From the NCBI RefSeq assembly GCF_047275745.1, contig NZ_JBKQWU010000001.1, forward strand, positions 248,001 through 312,000: a stretch of DNA of 64,000 nt. The letters run 5' to 3'. The notes under the pieces were generated by a model that did no database searches, was not told where the DNA came from, and worked only from the letters and a program-made list of their open reading frames with translations. Positions 34,765 to 43,221 of this stretch are shown here, piece after piece. Position 1 is the first letter of the stretch. Every line of letters begins with the position of its first letter. This DNA is from Amaricoccus sp047275745. Its GTDB lineage: Bacteria; Pseudomonadota; Alphaproteobacteria; Rhodobacterales; Rhodobacteraceae. The translations under genes were made by a program, and so were the position numbers.

Positions 34765-35534
34765 CGGGCATGGCAGGCAAGGTGATCTGCGTCGGCCTCG
34801 GCCCGGGTGACCCGGAGCTCATGAGCGTGCGCGCCGACCGGTTGATCCGCTCGGCCGCGACCGTCGCCTATTTCCGCAAGGCGGGCCGCGCCGGTCAGGC
34901 GCGTCGCATCGTCGAGGGAATGCTCCGAAGCGACGCGCGCGAGATCGCGATGGAATATCCGGTGACGACCGAGATCCGCTTCGACACCGAGGAATACGAC
35001 GCGCTGCTCACCGAATTCTACGACCGCGAGGCGGAGCGGCTGGCCGGGATCGCCGCCGCGGGCGAGGATGTGCTGGTGCTCTGCGAGGGCGATCCGTTCT
35101 TCTACGGCTCCTTCATGCACCTGCACTGGCGGCTCACGGGCCGGGTGACGGTCGAGGTCGTGCCGGGGATCACCGGCATGTCGGGCTGCTGGACCGCGAC
35201 GGGCGTGCCGATCACCTGGGGCGACGACGCGCTCTCCGTCCTGCCCGCGACGCTTCCGGAGGCGGAACTGATCCGCCGCGCGGCGAGCGCCGACGCGCTC
35301 GTCTTCTTGAAGATCGGCCGCAACCTCGGCAAGCTCACCCGCGCGCTCGCCGCGGTCGGGCGGCTCGACGCCGCCTGGCTGGTCGAGCGGGGCACGATGC
35401 CGAACGAGCGGGTGGCGCGGCTCACGGAGGTCGATCCCGGCGACTGCCCGTATTTCGCCGTCGTGCTCGTTCACGGCCAGGGCCGCCGCCCCGGCGCGGC
35501 GCGGCTCCGCGCCGAGGCGGCGCGCGCCTCGTGA
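34761..35534 (+). CDS. cobI: Precorrin-2 C20-methyltransferase
   Basis: A 257-residue SAM-dependent tetrapyrrole methylase. The N-terminal motif VGLGPGDPELMSVRADRL, the second loop CEGDPFFYGSF and the VVPGITGMSG strand are typical. It methylates precorrin-2 at C20 to make precorrin-3A, the substrate of CobG. The start overlaps cobH by ATGA, and the gene ends GTGA into cobJ. The tail after about residue 240 is Arg/Ala-rich and may be disordered. Confidence 0.95.
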   Translation: MTGMAGKVICVGLGPGDPELMSVRADRLIRSAATVAYFRKAGRAGQARRIVEGMLRSDAREIAMEYPVTTEIRFDTEEYDALLTEFYDREAERLAGIAAAGEDVLVLCEGDPFFYGSFMHLHWRLTGRVTVEVVPGITGMSGCWTATGVPITWGDDALSVLPATLPEAELIRRAASADALVFLKIGRNLGKLTRALAAVGRLDAAWLVERGTMPNERVARLTEVDPGDCPYFAVVLVHGQGRRPGAARLRAEAARAS

Positions 35535-36277
35535 CCGGCGCGCTCGCCATCGCGGGGCTCGGCCCCGGCGCGGAGGCGCTGGTGACGCCCGAGGTCGCCG
35601 AGGCGCTGGCGGAGGCGACGGATGTCGTCGGCTACTTTCCCTATGTCGCCCGCGTCCCCGAGCGGCCCGGCCTGACGCGCCACGCCTCGGACAACCGCGT
35701 GGAACTTGACCGCGCCCGGCTCGCGCTCGACCTCGCGGCGGCGGGGCGTCGGGTGGTGATCGTCTCCTCCGGAGATCCGGGCGTCTTCGCCATGGCCTCC
35801 GCCGTCTTCGAGGCGCTGGAAGCTGCGTTGGAGGATGCGCCGGACTACGGACACCTGCCGATCCGCGTGCTCCCCGGCATCACCGCGATGCTCGCCGCCG
35901 CCGCCCGCGCGGGCGCGCCGCTCGGGCACGATTTCTGCGCGATCAACCTCTCCGACAATCTCAAACCGTGGGCGCTGATCGAACGGCGGCTCCGCGCCGC
36001 GGCCGAGGCGGATTTCGCGATCGCGCTCTACAACCCCCGCTCGAAGGCGCGGCCCGAGGGGTTCGCTCGCGCACTCGATCTCTTGCGCGAGACCTGCGGG
36101 CCGGAGCGGCTTGTCACCTTCGCCCGCGCGGTGACGACACCGGAGGAACGGATCGAGACGGTGACGCTCGGCGCGGCCAGGCCGGAAATGGCGGACATGC
36201 GCACCGTCGTTCTGATCGGCAGTTCCGCGACCCGCCGCGTCGTCGGCCATGTCTATACGCCGAGGCAGGCCTCGTGA
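35531..36277 (+). CDS. cobJ: Precorrin-3B C17-methyltransferase (ring contraction)
   Basis: A 248-residue tetrapyrrole methylase with GLGPGAEALVTPE at the N-terminus, VSSGDPGVFAMA in the second SAM loop, and ALYNPRSKARP and VTTPEERIE, features of CobJ/CbiH. It methylates C17 while contracting the macrocycle to the corrin ring. GTG 35531 overlaps the cobI stop. Its last 25 bp overlap the 3' end of the antisense cobK gene. Confidence 0.95.
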   Translation: MTGALAIAGLGPGAEALVTPEVAEALAEATDVVGYFPYVARVPERPGLTRHASDNRVELDRARLALDLAAAGRRVVIVSSGDPGVFAMASAVFEALEAALEDAPDYGHLPIRVLPGITAMLAAAARAGAPLGHDFCAINLSDNLKPWALIERRLRAAAEADFAIALYNPRSKARPEGFARALDLLRETCGPERLVTFARAVTTPEERIETVTLGAARPEMADMRTVVLIGSSATRRVVGHVYTPRQAS

Positions 36278-36999
36278 GCGAGCCAGCGCATCACCTCCGC
36301 CACGGTCCCGGCCACGCGCCTGTCGGGGCTCGCGGGCCTGTCGATCATGATGACCGGCAGGCCGAGATCGCGCGCCGCGATCAGCTTCGCCTCCGCCCCC
36401 GCGCCGCCGGAATTCTTGGCGACGACGAGCCCCACGCGATGCGCGCGCATGAGCGCCAGATCCCCGGCGACGGTGAAGGGACCGCGCGCGATCACGACCG
36501 CGGCGCCCGCAAGCGGCGGGCTTTCGGGCGGATCGACCAGGCGGAGCAGGTAGCGGTACCCGAGACGCGCGGCGAAGGGAGCGAGACCCTGCTTGCCGAT
36601 CGCGAGGAACACCGTGGTCGGCTCGGGCGGCAGCGCGGCCGCGGCGGCGGCGGGATCGGCGACATGCATCCAGCGGTCCCCCGGCCCCGCGCGCCACGCG
36701 GGCCGCTCGAAGGCGATGAGCGGCACGCCCTCGGCGGCGCAGGCGGCGCGGGCATTGGCGCTGATCCGCGCCGCGAAGGGATGGGTCGCATCGACCACGG
36801 CGGCGATGTCCTCCGCGCGGAGATAGGCGCCGAGCCCCTCGACCCCGCCGAAGCCGCCGACCCGGACCGGCAGCGGGCGGGCGCGTGGCGCCGCGACCCG
36901 GCCGGCGTAGGAATAGACCGCCGGCCAGCCCGCCTCCGCCAAGGCTCCCGCGAGCGCGTTGGCCTCGCTCGTGCCACCGAGCAGCAGGACGCGGCCCAT
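36253..36999 (-). CDS. cobK: Precorrin-6A reductase
   Basis: A 248-residue NADPH-dependent reductase: VLLLGGTSEANALA at the N-terminus, VDATHPFAARIS in the middle, VVAKNSGGAGAEAKL near the end, all CobK/CbiJ hallmarks. It reduces precorrin-6A to 6B. It lies antisense inside the plus-strand cob operon: its 3' end overlaps cobJ by 25 bp, and its ATG (36997-36999 read in reverse) sits 43 bp before the cobL start. It must use a promoter inside or near the start of cobL, and is exposed to antisense readthrough. The start is fixed by the dinucleotide-binding strand. Confidence 0.94.
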   Translation of the reverse strand: MGRVLLLGGTSEANALAGALAEAGWPAVYSYAGRVAAPRARPLPVRVGGFGGVEGLGAYLRAEDIAAVVDATHPFAARISANARAACAAEGVPLIAFERPAWRAGPGDRWMHVADPAAAAAALPPEPTTVFLAIGKQGLAPFAARLGYRYLLRLVDPPESPPLAGAAVVIARGPFTVAGDLALMRAHRVGLVVAKNSGGAGAEAKLIAARDLGLPVIMIDRPASPDRRVAGTVAEVMRWLAHEACLGV

Positions 37000-37042
37000 G
37001 GCTGATCCGGTCACGTTCGCCACCGCCCCGGCCTCGTCCGAC

Positions 37043-38254
37043 ATGACCGATTTCCCCCTCGCGCCGTGGCTCGCCATCATCGGCATCGGCGAGGATGGCC
37101 TCGCCGGGCTGCCGGAGGCAAGCCGCGCCGCGCTCGACGCCGCCGAGGCGGTGTTCGGCGGCGCCCGCCATCTCGCGCTGGCGAGCATCGAAGAAACTCG
37201 CGCGCGCCCCTGGCCGGTACCCTTCGCGCTCGATACGCTGCTCGCGCTGCGGGGCGCGCCGACCGCGGCGCTCGTTTCCGGCGATCCGTTCTGGCACGGG
37301 GCCGGGTCCTCGATCGCGAAACGGCTCGCGCCGGGCGAATGGCGCGCCTACCCCGCGCCCTCCGCCTTCTCGCTCGCCGCCGCCCGGCTCGGCTGGCCGC
37401 TCGAGACCACCGCCTGCCTCGGCCTCCACGCCGCGCCTTTCACCCGGCTCGGCCCGCATATCGCGCGCGGCGCACGGATCATCTGCACGCTGCGGGACGG
37501 CGCGGCGGCGGGGGAACTGGCGGCCTGGCTGGTCGCGCGGGGCCTCGGCACGACGGAACTGACGATCCTGGAGGCGCTCGGCGGGTCGCGCGAGCGGGTC
37601 AGGCAGAGCAGTGCCGAAGGTTTCGCCCTGACCGACGTCGCCGCGCCCGTCGCCGCCGCGATCGACCTCGCGCGGGCGCCGCGCGGCACCGGCCTCTCCC
37701 GCGCGCCCGGCCTCCCGGACGCGAGCTTCGCAAGCGATGGGCAGATCACCAGATCGCCGGTCCGCGCCCTCACCCTCGCCGCGCTCGCCCCCCGGCCAGG
37801 CGAGCATCTCTGGGACATCGGCGCCGGGTCCGGCTCGATCTCCGTCGAATGGCTGCTCGCCGCGCCCGGCACCAGCGCGAGCGCGGTCGAGCCCCGTGCC
37901 GATCGCGCCGGGAACATCCGGGCGAACGCGGCGGCCTTCGGGCTCGACACCCGCCTCCGGCTCATCGAGGGGCGAGCGCCCGAGGCGCTGGACGGGCTCA
38001 CGACGCCCGACGCGGTCTTCATCGGCGGCGGCGGGTCGGCGGCGCTCTTCGACAGGCTCTGGGAGATCGTCGCGCCAGGGACGCGGATCGTCGCCAATGC
38101 CGTGACTCTGGAAACCGAGGCGCTCCTGACCACGCTCGCCGACCGGCATCGCGGGACGCTGCTCCGGATCGAGCTTTCCCACGCCGAACCGCTCGGCCGG
38201 ATGCGCGGCTGGCAACCGATGCGCCCCGTCGTCCAGTGGAGCGTGACGCGATGA
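37043..38254 (+). CDS. cobL: Precorrin-6B C5,15-methyltransferase (decarboxylating)
   Basis: A 403-residue two-domain enzyme. The N-terminal CbiE-like tetrapyrrole methylase (IIGIGEDGLAGLPEAS) comes first. The C-terminal CbiT-like class I methyltransferase carries WDIGAGSGSISVEW. It methylates C5 and C15 and removes the ring C acetate carboxyl. ATG 37043 gives the usual N-terminus. An ATG at 36998 would overlap the cobK start codon head to head, and is less likely. The stop codon starts the 14-bp triplication leading into cobE. Confidence 0.92.
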   Translation: MTDFPLAPWLAIIGIGEDGLAGLPEASRAALDAAEAVFGGARHLALASIEETRARPWPVPFALDTLLALRGAPTAALVSGDPFWHGAGSSIAKRLAPGEWRAYPAPSAFSLAAARLGWPLETTACLGLHAAPFTRLGPHIARGARIICTLRDGAAAGELAAWLVARGLGTTELTILEALGGSRERVRQSSAEGFALTDVAAPVAAAIDLARAPRGTGLSRAPGLPDASFASDGQITRSPVRALTLAALAPRPGEHLWDIGAGSGSISVEWLLAAPGTSASAVEPRADRAGNIRANAAAFGLDTRLRLIEGRAPEALDGLTTPDAVFIGGGGSAALFDRLWEIVAPGTRIVANAVTLETEALLTTLADRHRGTLLRIELSHAEPLGRMRGWQPMRPVVQWSVTR

Positions 38255-38292
38255 GAGTCGCACGATGAGAGTCGCACAATGAGAGTCGCGGG
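38251..38292 (+). repeat. 14-bp triplication creating two 5-codon mini-cistrons before cobE
   Basis: Three copies start with ATGAGAGTCGC at 38251, 38265 and 38279. The first two open reading frames are ATG AGA GTC GCA CGA TGA and ATG AGA GTC GCA CAA TGA, each stop overlapping the next ATG as ATGA. The third ATG is the real cobE start (MRVAGLGF). So cobL stop, mini-ORF 1, mini-ORF 2 and cobE form a chain of four stop/start overlaps. The unit is not a multiple of three, yet coupling is kept. Confidence 0.93.
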
Positions 38293-38656
38293 CCTCGGAT
38301 TCCGCGCAGGCGCGCAAGCGGACTCGCTCCGGGCGGCGCTCGACGCGGCGGGCGGCGCGGCGGGGCTCGCCGCCCTTGCAACCGCCGAGGACAAGGCCGG
38401 GACGGAGAGCGTTCGCGCCTTCGCCGCCGCGCTCGCGCTTCCGATCCGCGCGATCTCCGCCGCCGAGATCTCCGCCCAGACCACGCTCACCCGCTCGCCC
38501 CGCGTGGCGGCGGCGCGCGGCACCGGCAGTCTCGCGGAGGCGGCCGCCCTCGCCGCGCTCGGCCCCGGTGCCCGGCTCGTCGCGCCGCGCGCGGTCGCGC
38601 CAGATGGGATGGCGACCGCGGCGATCGCGGAACTGACCGAGGAGGCCGCCCCATGA
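38279..38656 (+). CDS. cobE: CobE, cobalamin biosynthesis protein (CbiG C-terminal-like)
   Basis: A 125-residue protein equivalent to the C-terminal domain of CbiG. The strand-turn start VAGLGFRAGA and the late motif TRSPRVAAARGTGSLAEAAA are typical. It sits in the canonical place between cobL and cobM. Its exact role in the aerobic pathway is not settled; binding or handing on of corrin intermediates is the usual proposal. The ATG is the third copy of a 14-bp repeat, and the stop overlaps cobM (ATGA). Confidence 0.9.
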   Translation: MRVAGLGFRAGAQADSLRAALDAAGGAAGLAALATAEDKAGTESVRAFAAALALPIRAISAAEISAQTTLTRSPRVAAARGTGSLAEAAALAALGPGARLVAPRAVAPDGMATAAIAELTEEAAP

Positions 38657-39435
38657 CCGTCCATTTCATCGGCGCCGGACCCGGCGCGCCGGATCTGCTG
38701 ACGCTGCGTGGCCGCGACCTGATCGCCGCCTGCCCGGTCTGCCTCTACGCCGGTTCCCTGGTGCCCGAGGCCGTGCTCGGCCATTGCCCGCCCGGCGCGC
38801 GGATCGTGAACACGGCGCCGCTGACACTCGACGAGATCATCGCGGAGATCGAAGCCGCGCACGCGGCGGGCCACGACATCGCAAGGCTGCATTCCGGCGA
38901 TCTCTCGGTCTGGTCGGCGATGGGCGAACAGCTGCGCCGCCTGCGCGCGCTCGGCATCCCCTTCGACGTGACGCCCGGCGTGCCCGCCTTCGCCGCCGCC
39001 GCCGCCACGCTCGAAGCCGAGTTGACGCTGCCCGGCGTCGCGCAATCGGTGGTGCTCACCCGCACCTCGGGTCGCGCCTCGGCGATGCCGCCGCGCGAGA
39101 CGCTGGCGAATTTCGGCGCGACCGGGGCGACGCTCGCGATCCATCTCTCGATCCACGTCCTGCCCCGCGTGGTGGCGGAGCTCACGCCGCACTATGGCGC
39201 CGGTTGCCCCGCGGCCGTGGTCTGGCGCGCGTCCTGGCCCGATCAGCGGATCGTGCGCGCGACGCTCGCGACGATCGAGGCGGCGAGCGAAGGCGGGCCC
39301 GGCCGCACCGCGCTGATCCTTGTCGGCCCCGCGCTCGGCGTGGATGATTTCGCCGAGAGCGCGCTCTATTCGGAAGGCTACGACCGCCGCTTCCGCCCGA
39401 CCGGCACCAACCCGCGTTTCCCGGAGGCCGAATGA
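38653..39435 (+). CDS. cobM: Precorrin-4 C11-methyltransferase
   Basis: A 260-residue tetrapyrrole methylase. HFIGAGPGAPDLLTLRG begins the protein. RLHSGDLSVWSAMGEQ and VTPGVPAFAAAAATLEAEL follow, distinguishing CobM/CbiF. It adds the C11 methyl group to precorrin-4. It is translationally coupled to cobE and cobB by ATGA overlaps. The start codon is fixed by the first strand. Confidence 0.96.
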   Translation: MTVHFIGAGPGAPDLLTLRGRDLIAACPVCLYAGSLVPEAVLGHCPPGARIVNTAPLTLDEIIAEIEAAHAAGHDIARLHSGDLSVWSAMGEQLRRLRALGIPFDVTPGVPAFAAAAATLEAELTLPGVAQSVVLTRTSGRASAMPPRETLANFGATGATLAIHLSIHVLPRVVAELTPHYGAGCPAAVVWRASWPDQRIVRATLATIEAASEGGPGRTALILVGPALGVDDFAESALYSEGYDRRFRPTGTNPRFPEAE

Positions 39436-40739
39436 CACCCGGGCTTCTCATCGCCGCGCCCGCCTCGGGCAGCGGCAAGACCACGCTCGCCCTCGGCCTC
39501 GCCCGCGCGCTGACCCGCGACGGGCTGCGCGTCCAGCCGTTCAAGAGCGGCCCCGACTATATCGATCCAGCCTTCCACACCGCGGCGACCGGTCGGGCGT
39601 CAGTCAATCTCGACAGCTGGGCGATGGGCCCCGGACGGCTCTCCGCCCTCGCCGGGGCGGGCGCGGACGCCGATCTCGTCCTCGCGGAGGCCTCGATGGG
39701 GCTTTTCGACGGCGTGGCACGCCCCGGCGAGACCGGGAACGGCGCCTCCGCCGATATCGCGGCGCGCTTCGGCTGGCCGGTGCTGCTGGTGCTCGACATC
39801 TCCGGGCAGGCGCAATCGGCGGCGGCCGTCGCAGCGGGGTTCGCAGCCTTCGATCCGCGGATCAGCCTCGCAGGCGTGGTGCTGAACAAGGTCGCGAGCC
39901 CCCGGCACGAGGCGCTGGCCCGCGTCGGCATGGAAGCGGCGGGGATCGCGGTGCTCGGCGCCCTGCCCCGCGCGCCGGATCTCGCGCTGCCCGAGCGGCA
40001 TCTCGGGCTCGTGCAGGCGGGCGAGACCGGCGATCTCGAGGCGCGGCTCGGGGCGCTGGCCGATTTCGTCGCCGCCCATGCCGATCTTCAAGCGATCCGC
40101 GCCGGGGCGGCGGGGACTTTGCCGGAGGACGGCGCGGCGCCGGTGACGCCGCCCGGCCAGCGGATCGCGCTCGCCCGCGACGCGGCGTTTTCATTCGCCT
40201 ATCCGCATCTCGTCCAGGGCTGGCGGGCGGCGGGCGCGGAACTCCTGCCCTTCTCGCCGCTCGCCGACGAGGCGCCGCCCGAGGCCGCCGATAGCTGCTG
40301 GCTCCCCGGCGGCTATCCCGAACTGCACGCGGGCAGGCTCGCCGCCGCCACGCGGTTTCGCGACGGTCTGCGGCGCTTCGCCGAGACGCGGGCGGTGCAT
40401 GGCGAATGTGGCGGCTACATGGCGATGGGGGCGGCGCTGATCGACGCGGAGGGGACGGCGCATGAGATGGCCGGGCTGCTCGGCCTCGTGACCTCGTTTG
40501 CGAAGCGGCGGATGCATCTCGGCTACCGGCTCGCGACGCTCGACCGGCCGATGCCCGGCCACGGGGCGGGTGCCCGGCTGCGCGGGCATGAATTCCATTA
40601 CGCGCGGGTGATCGAACAGCCCGACCCGCCCCTCGCCCGCGTCGAGGACGCGACCGGCGCGGCAGTGCCCGAGACCGGATCGGCGCGGGGCCGCGCGACG
40701 GGGACCTTCTTCCATCTGATCGCGGAGGCGGAGGCATGA
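39432..40739 (+). CDS. cobB: Hydrogenobyrinic acid a,c-diamide synthase
   Basis: A 435-residue glutamine-dependent amidase. The N-terminal ATPase domain has P-loop APASGSGKTT and FKSGPDYIDPAFH. The C-terminal glutaminase-like domain has the nucleophile Cys in HGECGGYMAMG. It amidates side chains a and c before cobalt insertion, which fits the presence of CobN. Both ends overlap neighbours by ATGA. Confidence 0.95.
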   Translation: MTPGLLIAAPASGSGKTTLALGLARALTRDGLRVQPFKSGPDYIDPAFHTAATGRASVNLDSWAMGPGRLSALAGAGADADLVLAEASMGLFDGVARPGETGNGASADIAARFGWPVLLVLDISGQAQSAAAVAAGFAAFDPRISLAGVVLNKVASPRHEALARVGMEAAGIAVLGALPRAPDLALPERHLGLVQAGETGDLEARLGALADFVAAHADLQAIRAGAAGTLPEDGAAPVTPPGQRIALARDAAFSFAYPHLVQGWRAAGAELLPFSPLADEAPPEAADSCWLPGGYPELHAGRLAAATRFRDGLRRFAETRAVHGECGGYMAMGAALIDAEGTAHEMAGLLGLVTSFAKRRMHLGYRLATLDRPMPGHGAGARLRGHEFHYARVIEQPDPPLARVEDATGAAVPETGSARGRATGTFFHLIAEAEA

Positions 40740-41497
40740 CGGGTTTCGTGTCCTTCGTATCCTCCGGTCCCGGCGATCCGGAACTTCTGACGCTGAAGGC
40801 GGTGGACCGGCTCGGCGCCGCCGACGCGGTGCTGTTCGACGATCTCTCGGCGGGGCCGATCCTCGCCCATGCCCGTCCGGACGCGGATCTCGTCGGTGTC
40901 GGCAAGCGCGCGGGACGGCCTTCGCCGAAGCAGGACCATGTGAGCCGGCTGCTGGTCGACTATGCTTCGGGCGGCGCGCGGGTGGTGCGGCTGAAGTCCG
41001 GCGACTCTGGCATCTTCGGCCGGCTGGAGGAGGAGCTGACCGCGCTCCGTGCCGCCGGGATCGGCTACGAGATCATCCCCGGCGTGCCCTCGGCCTGCGC
41101 CGCCGCCGCCGCCGCCGGCATCCCGCTCACACGACGCCTCACCGCGCGGCGGGTGCAATTCGTGACCGGCCACGACATTACCGGCGGGCTGCCGACCGAC
41201 CTCGACCTCGCCGCCCTCGCCGATCCGCGCGCGACAACCGTGCTCCACATGGGGCGGCGGACCTTCGCCGCGCTCGCGGGGCTTCTGGTCGGCCGCGGCC
41301 TCCCGGCGGAAACACCCGCGCTGATCGCCGAGGCAGTCTCGACCCCGGCGCAGAGCCTGCGCCGGACCACGGTCGGCGCGCTCGCGAGCGACCTCGCCGC
41401 GCCCGCCGAGGGTCCGATCCCGGTGACGCTGATCCTCTACGGGCCGCTCGCCGAAGGTGAGCCGGGCGGGGATGAGCAGGGCGAGGATCAGGCGTGA
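40736..41497 (+). CDS. cobA: Uroporphyrinogen-III C-methyltransferase
   Basis: A 253-residue SUMT: SSGPGDPELLTLKAVDRLGA at the N-terminus, VRLKSGDSGIFGRLEEE and PLTRRLTARRVQFVTGHD are standard. It makes precorrin-2 from uroporphyrinogen III and so draws flux into cobalamin. One departure from most homologues is Ser in RLKSGDSGIFG where Pro (GDPFIFG) is usual. The stop overlaps the GTG start of cobF. Confidence 0.94.
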   Translation: MTGFVSFVSSGPGDPELLTLKAVDRLGAADAVLFDDLSAGPILAHARPDADLVGVGKRAGRPSPKQDHVSRLLVDYASGGARVVRLKSGDSGIFGRLEEELTALRAAGIGYEIIPGVPSACAAAAAAGIPLTRRLTARRVQFVTGHDITGGLPTDLDLAALADPRATTVLHMGRRTFAALAGLLVGRGLPAETPALIAEAVSTPAQSLRRTTVGALASDLAAPAEGPIPVTLILYGPLAEGEPGGDEQGEDQA

Positions 41498-42246
41498 TCG
41501 ACCTCTCCCTGATCGGCATCGGCTCGGGCAATCCCGAGCACCTGACGCTCGCCGCGATCCGCGCGCTCGGCACCGCCGACCTCGTGCTGATCCCGCGAAA
41601 GGGTGCCGAGAAGGCCGATCTCGCGGAACTCCGCCGCGCGATCCGCGCCGAGCACTCGGCGGGGGCCGCGACCGCCGAATTCGACCTGCCGGAGCGGGAC
41701 GCCGCCCGGCCCGACTACCGCGCCGGGGTCGATGCCTGGCATGCCGAGATCGCGCGCGCTTGGCAGGCGGCGATCGGCGCGCATCCCGACGCCCGGAGGG
41801 TCGCGCTGCTCGTCTGGGGCGATCCCTCGCTCTACGATTCGACGCTTCGGATCGCGCGGCTCGCGGGCGGGTTTAACGTCACCGTCGTTCCGGGGCTGAC
41901 CGCGCCGCAGCTTTTGACGGCCGCGCATGGAATTCCGCTCAACGCCGTCGGAGCGCCGGTGCTGACGACGACGGGCCGGCGGCTGCGCGACGCGGGCTGG
42001 CCGGAAGACGAGCCCGATACCGTGGTGGTGATGCTCGACGGCGACTGCGCGTTCCGGCATCTCGATCCGGACGGGGTCTCGATCTGGTGGGGCGCGTTTC
42101 TGGGAATGCCTGAGCAGATGCTGCGCGCCGGGCCGCTCGCCACCGTCGGGCCGGAGATCGTCACCGCGCGTGCCGACGCGCGGGCGCGGCACGGATGGAT
42201 CATGGATACGTACATCCTTCGCCGGGGTACGGACCGGGAGGCTTGA
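41494..42246 (+). CDS. cobF: Precorrin-6A synthase (deacetylating)
   Basis: A 250-residue methylase that methylates C1 and expels acetate, found only in the aerobic pathway. IGIGSGNPEHLTLAA starts the protein. LIPRKGAEKADL, VWGDPSLYDSTLRI and the C-terminal MLDGDCAF match CobF. GTG 41494 overlaps the cobA stop. It is the last gene of the operon, convergent with an SDR gene 31 bp away; no strong terminator is seen in that gap. Confidence 0.95.
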   Translation: MIDLSLIGIGSGNPEHLTLAAIRALGTADLVLIPRKGAEKADLAELRRAIRAEHSAGAATAEFDLPERDAARPDYRAGVDAWHAEIARAWQAAIGAHPDARRVALLVWGDPSLYDSTLRIARLAGGFNVTVVPGLTAPQLLTAAHGIPLNAVGAPVLTTTGRRLRDAGWPEDEPDTVVVMLDGDCAFRHLDPDGVSIWWGAFLGMPEQMLRAGPLATVGPEIVTARADARARHGWIMDTYILRRGTDREA

Positions 42247-42277
42247 ACGACCCGGGAAAGCCGGAACCGCGATCACC

Positions 42278-43060
42278 CTAGCTTTCGCGGCCGTAGGCCC
42301 AGGGGCCCTGGGCGAAGAGGCCGCCATCGACCCAGAGCGTCTGACCGGTGACGAAGCGCGCCTCGGGCGAAGCGAGCCAGAGCACCGCGCGCGCCACATC
42401 CTCGGGCTGGCCCACGCGCCGCATCGGGGTGATCGCGCCCCAGGTCGCGCCGTAATCCGCCGCCTCGGCCTTGGTGCGCTCGGTCTCGACCGCGCCGGGG
42501 GCGACGCAGTTGACCGTGATCCCGAGCGGCCCGAGTTCGACCGCCGCGACCTTGGTGAACTGCTCGACCCCGCCCTTCGAGGCGGTGTAGGAGACGAGCG
42601 ACGGGAAGGCGACCTTGTTGCAGCCCGAGCCGATGTTGACGACCGCGCCGGGACGCCCCGCCGCCGAAAGCCGTCGGGCGAAACGGGCGGTCATGTAGAA
42701 GGTGCCGGAGAGGTTCACGCCGATCACCCGGTCCCAGTCCGCGTCGGCGTGATCGAGCAGGCTCGACCAGACCTGGATGCCCGCGTTGTTGACGAGCACC
42801 TCGGCGGGGCGGCCGAAATGCTCCCCGACCCGCGCGAAGACCGCGTCCGCCTCGGCGGGCCGGCTCACATCCGCGCGGATCGCGAGGCATTCGGCGCCGG
42901 CGTCGCGCGCGAGGCGTTCGGTCTCGGCGGCGGCGTCCTCCGGGTCCTGATGGCAGAAGGCGACCGGACGCCCCGCCCGCGCGAAGGTGAGCACGATGTC
43001 CCGCCCGATCCCGATCCCGCCGCCCGTGACCAGAACGGGTGTCTCGCCAGCTTCGTCCAC
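42278..43060 (-). CDS. Short-chain dehydrogenase/reductase (SDR)
   Basis: A 260-residue classical SDR. The cofactor motif is TGGGIGIG (residues ~12-19), NNAG is at about 90, the catalytic pair is in YTASKGG, and the C-terminal WVDGG closes the fold. Asp/Arg-type residues after the second strand (CHQDPED) do not decide NAD versus NADP. The GTG start at 43060 has GAGGAGA 6 nt upstream; no ATG lies closer than 43210, which would add a low-quality extension. It is divergent from ugpB, so it may oxidise a polyol or sugar brought in by that importer, but this is only context. Confidence 0.88.
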   Translation of the reverse strand: MDEAGETPVLVTGGGIGIGRDIVLTFARAGRPVAFCHQDPEDAAAETERLARDAGAECLAIRADVSRPAEADAVFARVGEHFGRPAEVLVNNAGIQVWSSLLDHADADWDRVIGVNLSGTFYMTARFARRLSAAGRPGAVVNIGSGCNKVAFPSLVSYTASKGGVEQFTKVAAVELGPLGITVNCVAPGAVETERTKAEAADYGATWGAITPMRRVGQPEDVARAVLWLASPEARFVTGQTLWVDGGLFAQGPWAYGRES

Positions 43061-43151
43061 GATCCGTCTCCTCTCGTCCGCGGCATTTGCTCCTTCATAC
43101 ACTTCAAGGGCTTGCGGCGAAGACCGAAAAGCCGGAGCATCGCGGCGCGGA

Positions 43152-43167
43152 ACCGTCTCGGAACGGT
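43152..43167. promoter_or_regulatory. Inverted repeat between SDR and ugpB
   Basis: ACCGT (43152-43156) and ACGGT (43163-43167) are separated by six bases in the 161-bp divergent gap, 55 bp before the ugpB ATG. The size and place suit an operator, but the arms are short and no regulator gene is adjacent. Confidence 0.3.
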
Positions 43168-43221
43168 CACATCCCCGCGCTATCCGGCGGAGACCGGAGT
43201 TGAACCTCAAGGGAGAACATT

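Noticed and set aside
36998..37043. Alternative cobL start at 36998
   Set aside because: It would overlap the cobK start codon head to head and add 15 residues absent from the typical CobL N-terminus; the ATG at 37043 was preferred.
35471..38317. 948-codon minus-strand frame opposite cobJ-cobL
   Set aside because: Only the cobK frame in this stretch has family motifs on the minus strand; this frame is low-complexity shadow.
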